Positions 18,402-25,603 of a stretch of DNA of 64,000 bases are shown piece after piece. The first letter of the stretch is position 1, and each line of letters begins with the position of its first letter. The notes under the pieces were generated by a model that saw only the letters and a program-made list of their open reading frames with translations, had not been told where the DNA came from and made no database searches. Source of the stretch: Polynucleobacter sp. AP-Latsch-80-C2 (GTDB lineage: Bacteria; Pseudomonadota; Gammaproteobacteria; Burkholderiales; Burkholderiaceae); assembly GCF_018882185.1 (NCBI RefSeq), contig NZ_JACVOY010000005.1:1-64000 (forward strand), read 5' to 3'. The translations under genes and the position numbers were made by a program.

Positions 18402-19025
18402 ATGCATATAGATCTCAACGCTGTAGATAAAAAAGAACGCTATAAGCTGCTGATGAGCAGCATTCTTCCGCGTCCGATTGCCTTAGTAACCACGCAAGAT
18501 GACGAAGGTAGAGTGAATGCAGCGCCTTTTAGTTTTTTTAATATTATGGCGAGCACTCCAGCGATTGTGGTGTTGGGTATCGACTCTAAAAGTCCAGGTG
18601 TTCCAAAAGATACCGTGCGCAACATGCAGCTCACCAAAGAATTTGTCGTCAATATGGTCTCTGAAGAGATTGTTGAGAAAATGAGTCTTTGTGCAAGCCC
18701 ACTTCCGGCCGGTGAAGATGAGCTACAGTTTTCTGGTTTAACGGCTGCGCCATCTATTCAAGTCAAGCCACCTAGGATTGCAGAGTCTCCCATCAATATG
18801 GAATGCAGAATAGTGGAGATTATGAATATTGGGCACGATAGAAATATCGTCATTGGCAATGTGATTCACTACCATATTGATGATCAATTCTATGATGCTG
18901 AAAATGGCTATGTCTTAGTAGAAAAGCTGGGTCTTGTTGCCAGAATGCATGGCAAATCGTTTTACTTACGCAGTAGCGATATCTTTGAAGTGGATAGACC
19001 CTTAGGATCCTCTTCCCTTCGCTAA
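18402..19025 (+). CDS. flavin reductase-like FMN-binding protein
   Basis: This 207-residue protein belongs to the flavin reductase-like split-barrel family (DIM6/NTAB type). Typical motifs are SSILPRPIALVTTQD near the start, NAAPFSFFN, KDTVRNMQLTKEFVVNMV and IVIGNVIHYHI. Such proteins bind FMN and either supply reduced flavin to a monooxygenase or act alone. No monooxygenase is adjacent, so the role is open. It lies 19 bases after a Bug receptor gene. Confidence 0.82.
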   Translation: MHIDLNAVDKKERYKLLMSSILPRPIALVTTQDDEGRVNAAPFSFFNIMASTPAIVVLGIDSKSPGVPKDTVRNMQLTKEFVVNMVSEEIVEKMSLCASPLPAGEDELQFSGLTAAPSIQVKPPRIAESPINMECRIVEIMNIGHDRNIVIGNVIHYHIDDQFYDAENGYVLVEKLGLVARMHGKSFYLRSSDIFEVDRPLGSSSLR

Positions 19026-19046
19026 CTAGTTCCGCTGTTATTCGAT

Positions 19047-19135
19047 TGGTGCCCGAGGCCGGAATCGAACCGGCACGACTTTTTTGAGTCGGCAGATTTT
19101 AAATCTGCTGTGTCTACCGATTTCACCACTCGGGC
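19047..19135 (-). tRNA. tRNA-Leu (TAA anticodon)
   Basis: The minus strand folds as a class II tRNA: acceptor GCCCGAG/CTCGGGC, discriminator A and an encoded CCA at 19047-19049. The anticodon loop TTTAAAA gives TAA. The long variable arm and T-loop GGTTCGATTCC are canonical. No consensus promoter is obvious; a TATATA lies about 25 bases upstream. Confidence 0.96.
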
Positions 19136-19269
19136 TCGCACTAGCAGTAACTGCTGCGCTATATAAATCAAGACAAGCGAAATTTTAGCATGCAAGCCCA
19201 GAATGTCTCGGGAAGCCTGAACCCCCTTGGGCTAAGCCCAGCCCCGCCTAAAACCACTAAACTGTCTTC

Positions 19270-21729
19270 ATGAAAACCCGTGGCACGACCTCAAGACTGC
19301 ATAGGCGCTTACAGCCATTCTTATGGCTACTTGTTGCCCTGCTGCTGATCGTCTTAGCTGCCATCGTTACCTACCTTTTCTCCGCCCAAACCGCCGTCTC
19401 CGGAAAGCGTGTAATGAGAAATTTGGGGGATTCGGTTGTCATTTCATTTGATGAGAGCGACATTCCCCACATCAAAGCCAACTCCTCCTCAGACGCTCTT
19501 TTTGCTCTGGGTTACTTGCATGCTACTGAGCGTTCATGGCAGCTTGAAATGAACCGTCGAATTGGCAGCGGTCGCCTTTCTGAAATCCTGGGCAAAGACA
19601 CCGTTCCCATTGATCGATTTATCCGCACACTAGGAATCAAGCGTGCCGCAGAGCGTCAATATGATCGCTACCCTGCCGCTACAAAACATCTGCTGCAAGC
19701 GTATGCTGATGGCGTCAATACAGGCAATGCCAGTTTAGGATGGGCTCTACCCATTGAGTATTTTTTAACTGGATCAAAACCTGGGCATTGGTCACCTACC
19801 GATAGCGTTGCCTGGATGTTGATGATGGCCTACGATCTGGGTGGTAATTGGCAACAAGAATTACAACGTCTAGAACTCTCGCAGTTTTTAAGTACCAAAC
19901 AAGTTTGGGAAGTGGTGCCGCCACACAATCAAAATGAGATCCTCAGTAATCTGGATTTTGCAAAAATGTACCGGGATATCAAAGTATTCAATCCCGCCAC
20001 TGGGCCAGCAGAAGAGAAATCGAAAAATCTTCCTGCCACAGAGCTAGCCTTTCTTGACTTGCCGGGAGGTAAAGATGGTATTGGCTCAAACAATTGGGCG
20101 CTGAGTGGAAAACTCAGTTCAAGTGGCAAGCCCTTATTAGCAAACGACCCCCATCTAGGCCTATCAGCGCCTGCTATTTGGTACTTTGCACACCTTGATG
20201 CTCCTGGCATAAATGTGATTGGCGCAAGCCTTCCGGGTATTCCGGGAATTGTCTTAGGACGAACCGATAAATTTGCATGGAGCTTCACCAATACGGGTCC
20301 TGATGTGCAAGATTTATACATAGAACAAATTGACACTAAGAATCCTGGAATGTATCGCGGCCCCGATGGTTCGCAGCCTTTTAAAGTCCGCCAAGAAATC
20401 ATCGAAATCAAAGGTGCGGCACCCCTTACCTTCTTAGTCAAAGAAACTCGGCATGGACCAGTCATCTCTGATGCCTATGCACGGGCTAAGCGCACGATCA
20501 ATACTGAGCAATATGCCCTGGCATTACGCTGGACAGCCTTAGATATTGAGAATCAATCCGTAGCTGGTTTGCTCGAGCTTAATCAAGCGAGCAATATGGA
20601 ATCGTTTCAGCAGTCCTTGCGTAAAAATTACGCCCCCATGCAAAATGTTGTGATGGCAGATGTGGAAGGCAATATCGCCTATCAGGCAGCCGGGGTCGCA
20701 CCAAAAAGAACTTTGCACCAAGGACTCTACGGGGTTGCACCAGCACTGGGCTGGGATAAGCAGTATGACTGGACTGGCTACATCCCCTTTGACCATTTAC
20801 CAGCTAGCAATAATCCCGAGCAAGGATGGCTTGCAACTGCTAATCAAAAAATCATTGCCGCGAATGACCCTAATCCTCTAACGGGAGACTGGGATTTGCC
20901 GACACGCTATGACCGGATTGTTGATCTCATTAAAGCGAAAAATATTCATAACCTAGATTCGATGAAAGCAATGCAGGCCGATACCCTGTCGTTGGGAGCA
21001 ACTCCACTACTGGATTTATTTAAATCCAGTAGACCTACCCATACTCTTGGTCCAAAAGCCATGGAGATTAGCCAAAGCTTTAATGGGGATATGAAGGCTG
21101 ATAGTGCTGCGGCGTTAATCTTTAATGCCTGGGCTGATCAGCTCACCCGTAATCTCTTTTCTCGACTGAGTTATCTATTTACCGAAAATTATGGAGCGCG
21201 TCACTTCCGCCTACCCCTAATAACGCAACTACAAAATCCGAATAGCCCTTGGTGCGATGATCCTAAAACCCAAGCCGTTGAATCCTGTCTTGAATCCTCT
21301 AATAATGCTTATGACAAGGCACTCGTCTACTTAAGCAAAGAGTATGGCAATGACCCAAAAACTTGGGTCTGGGGAAAAGCCCATAGTGCTGTTTCTGAAC
21401 ACCGCCCACTAACGAAGGTGCCCCTATTGGGATCGCTCTTTAATATTGAAACCCCATTTGCAGGCGACAGCTTTTCTATCAATGTGGGTCGATTGCAGCT
21501 TCTCAGGTCTAGTAATCCATATGAGACCTTCCAGGCCCCCAGCCTACGGACCATTTATGACCTAGCCGATCTTGAGCAGTCTCTCTTTATTTATCAAACA
21601 GGCCAATCTGGATGGGTGCAGAGCAAGCTTTATCGCAACATGACCCCTCTCTGGGCTAAAAATGAGTACTTACCACTTCAAATGAAGCCAGCCAAGATCA
21701 CCCGTGAGCTCGAACTTAAACCAAGATAG
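19270..21729 (+). CDS. penicillin acylase-family (Ntn) amidohydrolase
   Basis: This 819-residue exported or membrane-anchored protein has a hydrophobic N-terminal segment (about 17-40). The alpha-chain motif ALGYLHATERSWQLEMNRR is near residue 80, and the beta chain starts after autocleavage at Ser273 in GIGSNNWALSG. Downstream LANDPHLGL and GIPGIVLGRTDKFAWSFTN are the conserved active-site strands. Family members cleave amide bonds of beta-lactams, N-acyl homoserine lactones or other acylated amines, and the substrate cannot be predicted from sequence. Length fits the family. It is a single gene after tRNA-Leu. Confidence 0.9.
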   Translation: MKTRGTTSRLHRRLQPFLWLLVALLLIVLAAIVTYLFSAQTAVSGKRVMRNLGDSVVISFDESDIPHIKANSSSDALFALGYLHATERSWQLEMNRRIGSGRLSEILGKDTVPIDRFIRTLGIKRAAERQYDRYPAATKHLLQAYADGVNTGNASLGWALPIEYFLTGSKPGHWSPTDSVAWMLMMAYDLGGNWQQELQRLELSQFLSTKQVWEVVPPHNQNEILSNLDFAKMYRDIKVFNPATGPAEEKSKNLPATELAFLDLPGGKDGIGSNNWALSGKLSSSGKPLLANDPHLGLSAPAIWYFAHLDAPGINVIGASLPGIPGIVLGRTDKFAWSFTNTGPDVQDLYIEQIDTKNPGMYRGPDGSQPFKVRQEIIEIKGAAPLTFLVKETRHGPVISDAYARAKRTINTEQYALALRWTALDIENQSVAGLLELNQASNMESFQQSLRKNYAPMQNVVMADVEGNIAYQAAGVAPKRTLHQGLYGVAPALGWDKQYDWTGYIPFDHLPASNNPEQGWLATANQKIIAANDPNPLTGDWDLPTRYDRIVDLIKAKNIHNLDSMKAMQADTLSLGATPLLDLFKSSRPTHTLGPKAMEISQSFNGDMKADSAAALIFNAWADQLTRNLFSRLSYLFTENYGARHFRLPLITQLQNPNSPWCDDPKTQAVESCLESSNNAYDKALVYLSKEYGNDPKTWVWGKAHSAVSEHRPLTKVPLLGSLFNIETPFAGDSFSINVGRLQLLRSSNPYETFQAPSLRTIYDLADLEQSLFIYQTGQSGWVQSKLYRNMTPLWAKNEYLPLQMKPAKITRELELKPR

Positions 21730-21802
21730 GCGCCATTCATTAGTGCTTGGCGTTTAGAATGCTAAAGAGATAGATCACTAGTTACCACAGGAAATCAGTT
21801 TC

Positions 21803-22243
21803 ATGAAAATACGCTTCGCTCAACTTTCAATCGCAGCCATTGTTTTATCTTTTGCAAATGGCGCATTCGCTGCTTGGCAAGAAATTGGCCAAAATGAACA
21901 AACCGTTGTTTTAGTAGATACCGCCACTTTAAAAGTGGAAGGCGATAAAGCCCAAATGATGTCCATGCTCAGCTTTAAGAAAACGGGCAAAGATCCAAAA
22001 ACTGGTGAATTTGTGAACTCCATTGTTGGCTTAAATGAATATGATTGCAGTACGGCAATGTACCGCCCTTTGGAAGTCAAAATGTTTCCAAGTAGAGATG
22101 GAAAAGATATTAAAGTTGCGCCTACCGTTGCTCAGAAGCCTTATGTCTTTGAGGCTGTAAAAACACCAGAGAGCACTTTTGAACCTATTGAAAATGGCTC
22201 GTGGACTGCGGGAGTATTTAACGTTGCTTGTCGCAGTAAGTAA
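21803..22243 (+). CDS. small exported protein, surface-adhesin-E-like
   Basis: This 146-residue protein has a signal peptide (about 1-23, ending AFAAW). The mature part (WQEIG, VVLVDTATLKVEGD, NEYDCSTAMYRPLEV, FNVACRSK) resembles the adhesin-E-like family found in many betaproteobacteria, with two Cys likely disulfide-bonded. The molecular function of these proteins in free-living bacteria is unknown. A weak GGAAAT ribosome-binding region precedes the ATG. Its stop lies inside the likely translation start region of the next gene. Confidence 0.65.
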   Translation: MKIRFAQLSIAAIVLSFANGAFAAWQEIGQNEQTVVLVDTATLKVEGDKAQMMSMLSFKKTGKDPKTGEFVNSIVGLNEYDCSTAMYRPLEVKMFPSRDGKDIKVAPTVAQKPYVFEAVKTPESTFEPIENGSWTAGVFNVACRSK

Positions 22244-22613
22244 TAGTTACTGCGCTTGGATTCGAGCGCTTGCGCTCGGTAGCCTTCTAATGACTGCACT
22301 TCTTTTTTCTGGTTGTGCCGCACCTCTGGCAGCACTAGGCAGTGCAGGAACAGCGTCTGCTAGCACCGCTGGCACTGCCACCGCTACTGCTGCAGTAGCT
22401 AACCCTGCCACAGCGGCCAGCCTAGCCTCAACCGTCACCACTGGAAAATCTCCTTTAGAGCATGTCACCTCAGCGGCCACCAAAAAAGATTGCAGCTTAT
22501 TTAATCTTGTTGGCGGAAAAGCGATCTGTATAGATATCGCAATGCCCGGTATTACCGATAAAAGCGAACCCTATCCAGGGTTGGCAGATCAATCACCAGC
22601 AGGCTACAAGTAA
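22224..22613 (+). CDS. Ala/Thr-rich lipoprotein of unknown function, start uncertain
   Basis: The frame encodes a lipoprotein: Arg before a hydrophobic ALALGSLLMTALLF and a lipobox LFSGC, followed by an Ala/Ser/Thr-rich linker (residues about 35-80) and a short Cys-containing C-terminal part (KKDCSLFNLVGGKAICIDI). An ATG at 22290 would leave only 8 residues before the Cys and no charged region. I therefore prefer TTG at 22224, which has a GGGAG site 10 bases upstream and overlaps the preceding gene by 20 bases. ATG at 22179 is also in frame but overlaps by 65 bases. A CGCAGTAA/TTACTGCG hairpin (22232-22254) spans the junction. Confidence 0.55.
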   Translation: MLVAVSNSYCAWIRALALGSLLMTALLFSGCAAPLAALGSAGTASASTAGTATATAAVANPATAASLASTVTTGKSPLEHVTSAATKKDCSLFNLVGGKAICIDIAMPGITDKSEPYPGLADQSPAGYK

Positions 22614-22683
22614 GCATCCGCCTCATTTGGACTGAACAGTCTAAAATCAGCATTTATCAGCAACTATTTGAATATTGAAGTCC

Positions 22684-23538
22684 ATGCCCACAGAAAATTA
22701 TTACCTCACACTCACCTGCCCTAATAAGCCCGGCATTGTTGCAGCCGTTTCTACCTATATTTTTAATGCAGGTGGAGATATTGAGGAAGCACAGCAATTT
22801 GATGACAAAGCTTCAAAGCGCTTTTTTATGCGCGTCAGTTTTAGCTGCCCTACCGATGCAGCTACTCTTCAAAAAGGATTTTTAGAGATAGCCAAGCAAT
22901 TTGAGTTGACCTGGGAATTACGCGCCGTTAAAGACCTCAAGCGGGTATTGATCATGGCTTCAAAGCTTGATCATTGCTTAGTAGATTTACTGTATCGCTG
23001 GCGTATTGGTGAATTGCCGATGATCATTTGCAGAATTGTTTCAAACCATCCGCGAGAGGTATATGCCAGCATCGATTTTGCCGATATTCCGTTTTATCAC
23101 TTACCTGTTACTGCAGAGACAAAGCCAGCTCAAGAAGCGAAGCTTTTAGAAATCGTTGCTGAGAATAAAGTGGATATGGTGATCTTGGCACGTTACATGC
23201 AAATTTTGTCTGATGATTTATCCACTAAATTATCTGGTCGATGCATCAACGTTCATCACTCCTTCTTGCCAAGCTTCAAAGGCGCAAAGCCATATCACCA
23301 AGCACATGCCCGAGGTATTAAATTGATTGGTGCTACTGCCCATTTTGTCACCAGCGACTTGGACGAAGGCCCCATCATTGAGCAAGACGTCACACGTGTG
23401 ACCCATGGCGATACACCGGAAGATTTGGTACGCAAGGGACGCGATCTAGAGCGTACCGTACTCTCTCGTGCACTTCGTTACTACCTGCATGATCGAGTGT
23501 TGATTAACGGTGCTACCTCAGTCGTCTTTTCAGACTAA
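22684..23538 (+). CDS. purU: formyltetrahydrofolate deformylase
   Basis: PurU hydrolyses 10-formyl-THF to THF and formate, balancing the C1 pool. The protein has an N-terminal ACT domain (TLTCPNKPGIVAAVSTYIF, about residues 8-85) and a C-terminal formyltransferase-like domain. The catalytic trio is Asn in INVHHSFLPSFKGAKPYHQA, His in the same motif and Asp in HFVTSDLDEGPII. I use ATG at 22684 rather than the in-frame TTG at 22675. The formate released could feed the formate dehydrogenase encoded about 15 kb away. Confidence 0.94.
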   Translation: MPTENYYLTLTCPNKPGIVAAVSTYIFNAGGDIEEAQQFDDKASKRFFMRVSFSCPTDAATLQKGFLEIAKQFELTWELRAVKDLKRVLIMASKLDHCLVDLLYRWRIGELPMIICRIVSNHPREVYASIDFADIPFYHLPVTAETKPAQEAKLLEIVAENKVDMVILARYMQILSDDLSTKLSGRCINVHHSFLPSFKGAKPYHQAHARGIKLIGATAHFVTSDLDEGPIIEQDVTRVTHGDTPEDLVRKGRDLERTVLSRALRYYLHDRVLINGATSVVFSD

Positions 23539-23547
23539 GTTGATTTA

Positions 23548-24330
23548 TTAAGGCCTGACCCCTGGAGACTCTAGGGGCATGCCTCTTGCACGCCACATCA
23601 GATAGAGCTCAAGCTGAGCCATTTCTAAAGAGCCATACTCAAACTGCTGAGCACGTACACCACTCATGCAATTGCGAAGTCGACGCTGCAAAGATCCAAG
23701 GGTTTGCCATTCCAGTCGATAAATGGGATAGGCATTGGGATGTCCTTGCGGTATGACGCTACCGCCCAACTTTAAACCAGCACGTTCATCATGGCATTGA
23801 GCACACGATAGATTGAGTTGCCCCATTCGTTGCATGAAATACTGCTGACCTTGTTTCAAGTCCGCCTTATTTGCGGCAGTCTCCTTTACGGAAATTGCCA
23901 TCCCTTTTGATTGCATGGCAATGAGCGCCGTGAATGCCAAGAGATCTTTGCTCTCATAGGCTAACTTAGGAGCACCCTGCCTCACTGCTCGACATTGATT
24001 AATTTGCCCCTCAAGGGTTTGTAATTTCCCATCGACGATCTTAGGGAATTGCGTCGCCACCCCTTTCATCGATTTTTTAGCATCCCCATGGCAACTTGCG
24101 CAGCTCTTATTGGTGGGGCCTGTCTGTGCTTGCCATAAACCCTCGCCGTCACCCACCCAAAACATTGCCGGATTAAGGCTGGCATCATCTTGCATAGCCT
24201 TGTTCTCTTGAGTCATTAATTCATAACTGGATTGTTTTTTATTACTTGTACTGTTATCAAAAGCAAAACTGGGCGCTGCCATTAAAACGCACAGGATACT
24301 AACGAAAGAAAGGGCAATCTGCTTATTCAC
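23548..24330 (-). CDS. soxA: sulfur-oxidation diheme cytochrome c SoxA
   Basis: This 260-residue periplasmic protein has a signal peptide (about 1-23), two heme-binding motifs CASCH (residues 77-81) and CAQCH (176-180), and the active-site Cys221 in RLRNCMSGVRA. The segment PQGHPNAYPIYRLEWQTLGSLQ leading to that Cys is strongly SoxA-like. SoxAX couples sulfur substrates to the SoxY carrier Cys. The start is GTG at 24330, overlapping the soxZ stop (GTGA). It is the last gene of the cluster. No soxB follows; the next gene is the convergent purU. Confidence 0.9.
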   Translation of the reverse strand: MNKQIALSFVSILCVLMAAPSFAFDNSTSNKKQSSYELMTQENKAMQDDASLNPAMFWVGDGEGLWQAQTGPTNKSCASCHGDAKKSMKGVATQFPKIVDGKLQTLEGQINQCRAVRQGAPKLAYESKDLLAFTALIAMQSKGMAISVKETAANKADLKQGQQYFMQRMGQLNLSCAQCHDERAGLKLGGSVIPQGHPNAYPIYRLEWQTLGSLQRRLRNCMSGVRAQQFEYGSLEMAQLELYLMWRARGMPLESPGVRP

Positions 24331-24656
24331 GAAACCGTAATACGCGCCTGATTGATTGCCTCATAACCATCATCACCCACCCACTTAAATTCCAACATGC
24401 CAGTTTCAGTAGCGATGGTAGTGAAAATGATTAATGGATTTGCACCGATACCAGGATAAAAGTCCGCTTTGAATATCTCGACACTGTTATAGCTGCAGGT
24501 AAAGACCCGAATGATGTCACGCGGAATAATCTTTCCGCCCTCTGTATAGCGAAATCCTGACTCCATATCATGTTGAGCGATTGCCCTGATCTCAATAATG
24601 CTGCCCTTCTTAGCCTGTGCTGGCATCGTAATAGAGGTACGTGAAGTTTTACTCAT
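24327..24656 (-). CDS. soxZ: sulfur carrier scaffold protein SoxZ
   Basis: This protein of 109 residues from the ATG at 24656 has the SoxZ immunoglobulin-like fold with MESGFRYTEGG, IPRDIIRVFTCSYN and ANPLIIFTTIA. SoxZ forms a heterodimer with SoxY and carries no cofactor. The ATG overlaps the soxY stop (ATGA) with a GGAGAT ribosome-binding site 3-8 bases upstream, so it is preferred over the upstream in-frame codon. Confidence 0.9.
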   Translation of the reverse strand: MSKTSRTSITMPAQAKKGSIIEIRAIAQHDMESGFRYTEGGKIIPRDIIRVFTCSYNSVEIFKADFYPGIGANPLIIFTTIATETGMLEFKWVGDDGYEAINQARITVS

Positions 24657-25129
24657 ACCATCTCCGTACATGCAGAAAGAGTTACTAAAGTTTCAGCATA
24701 GCCCTGCCAGAAACTGCCATCATTCATTTGCGCAATGGCCCATACCCGCTGACTATCTGCCAAGCGCACTCGCGTAGTAATAACGGCGGTACCAGAACGC
24801 GGGGTGAGAAAGGCAGTAAATATATTGGGCAGTGGATTGCCCTCTGCAATCACGTGAATCACCTTAACGTAATTATTTTCAGTCATAGGACTCTCGACGC
24901 TCACTTTGAGAACTACCAAATTTCCATTCTCAACGAGCGGAGGTATCACCAGAGTAACGCGACCGTCCTTGATTACAGCTCCACCTGTAATCGCCTGAAT
25001 AACGCTATCGGCCTCCTCTTTTTTGGCAAATACCGTCATGGGACTAAACCAGGCGCCAAGGGCAAATAGACCCATCTTTTGTATAGATATAAACCACTGG
25101 CGACGATTGATTGTTTTAGATAGATTCAT
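24653..25129 (-). CDS. soxY: SoxY-like sulfur carrier protein with atypical C-terminus
   Basis: This 158-residue protein has a twin-arginine-type leader (NRRQWF then a hydrophobic stretch to about residue 34) and a SoxY domain with VIPPLVENGNLVVLKVSVESPM and RLADSQRVWAIAQMNDGSFW. In canonical SoxY the chain ends in GGCGG, whose Cys carries the sulfur intermediates. Here it ends LSACTEMV, with a Cys at residue 154, five from the end, and no Gly arm. The DNA shows no alternative frame that restores GGCGG. It is coupled to soxZ and begins 2 bases after soxX. It may represent a SoxY subfamily rather than a defective copy. Confidence 0.82.
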   Translation of the reverse strand: MNLSKTINRRQWFISIQKMGLFALGAWFSPMTVFAKKEEADSVIQAITGGAVIKDGRVTLVIPPLVENGNLVVLKVSVESPMTENNYVKVIHVIAEGNPLPNIFTAFLTPRSGTAVITTRVRLADSQRVWAIAQMNDGSFWQGYAETLVTLSACTEMV

Positions 25130-25131
25130 TT

Positions 25132-25578
25132 TTATTGTGACTTACCATTATTTAAGCTCACTAAGAATGCCACCACATCCTCAATCTCTTGTTCATTCAA
25201 AATAGGTTGGCAAACAAACTTGGGGGCCACTCGCACCAAATTATCTGCTTTGTAATATGTTGGCATGATTGTTCCAGGATTAAAGTGAGCTGCATTCACA
25301 ATCCGCGCTCGCAATTGCGGAGCACTGAGGCGACTCGCAATCATGCTGAGCTCTGGCGCTAAATTGCCCTGAAAGCGCTCCTCCGGAAAAGGGCCGCTAT
25401 GACACAAGAGGCAGAGGCCAGTTTGACGACTAGCAACGATTGCTCTGCCACGCTTTACATCACCTGGAGAAGCGGAAAGGGATTCCGCAATGGAATCCCC
25501 GACTACCGTTTGTGCTAGCGCAGTATTGAGGGAGAGGATGGCTAGCAACAACCATGCCAGCACATACCCCTTTCTCAT
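25132..25578 (-). CDS. soxX: sulfur-oxidation monoheme cytochrome c SoxX
   Basis: This protein of 148 residues from ATG 25578 (a GTG lies one codon upstream) has a signal peptide (about 1-22, ending ALAQ) and one heme site CLLCH (residues 56-60). SoxX features are GPFPEERFQGNLAPELSMIASRLS and the distal region GTIMPTYYK with a candidate Met ligand, then DVVAFLVSL. SoxX pairs with SoxA. It begins 25 bases after the molybdenum hydroxylase gene on the same strand, so all six genes may share one transcript. Confidence 0.87.
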   Translation of the reverse strand: MRKGYVLAWLLLAILSLNTALAQTVVGDSIAESLSASPGDVKRGRAIVASRQTGLCLLCHSGPFPEERFQGNLAPELSMIASRLSAPQLRARIVNAAHFNPGTIMPTYYKADNLVRVAPKFVCQPILNEQEIEDVVAFLVSLNNGKSQ

Positions 25579-25603
25579 CACAGTCGCTTCACAGTGCTAA
25601 TGA

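Noticed and set aside
19929..20465. 178-residue minus-strand open frame inside the penicillin acylase gene
   Set aside because: It lies wholly inside a clearly conserved gene on the other strand and has no recognisable domain or ribosome-binding site.
24653..24680. Frameshift explaining the missing GGCGG in SoxY
   Set aside because: Neither alternative frame at the 3' end encodes GGCGG, and the stop makes a proper ATGA overlap with soxZ.
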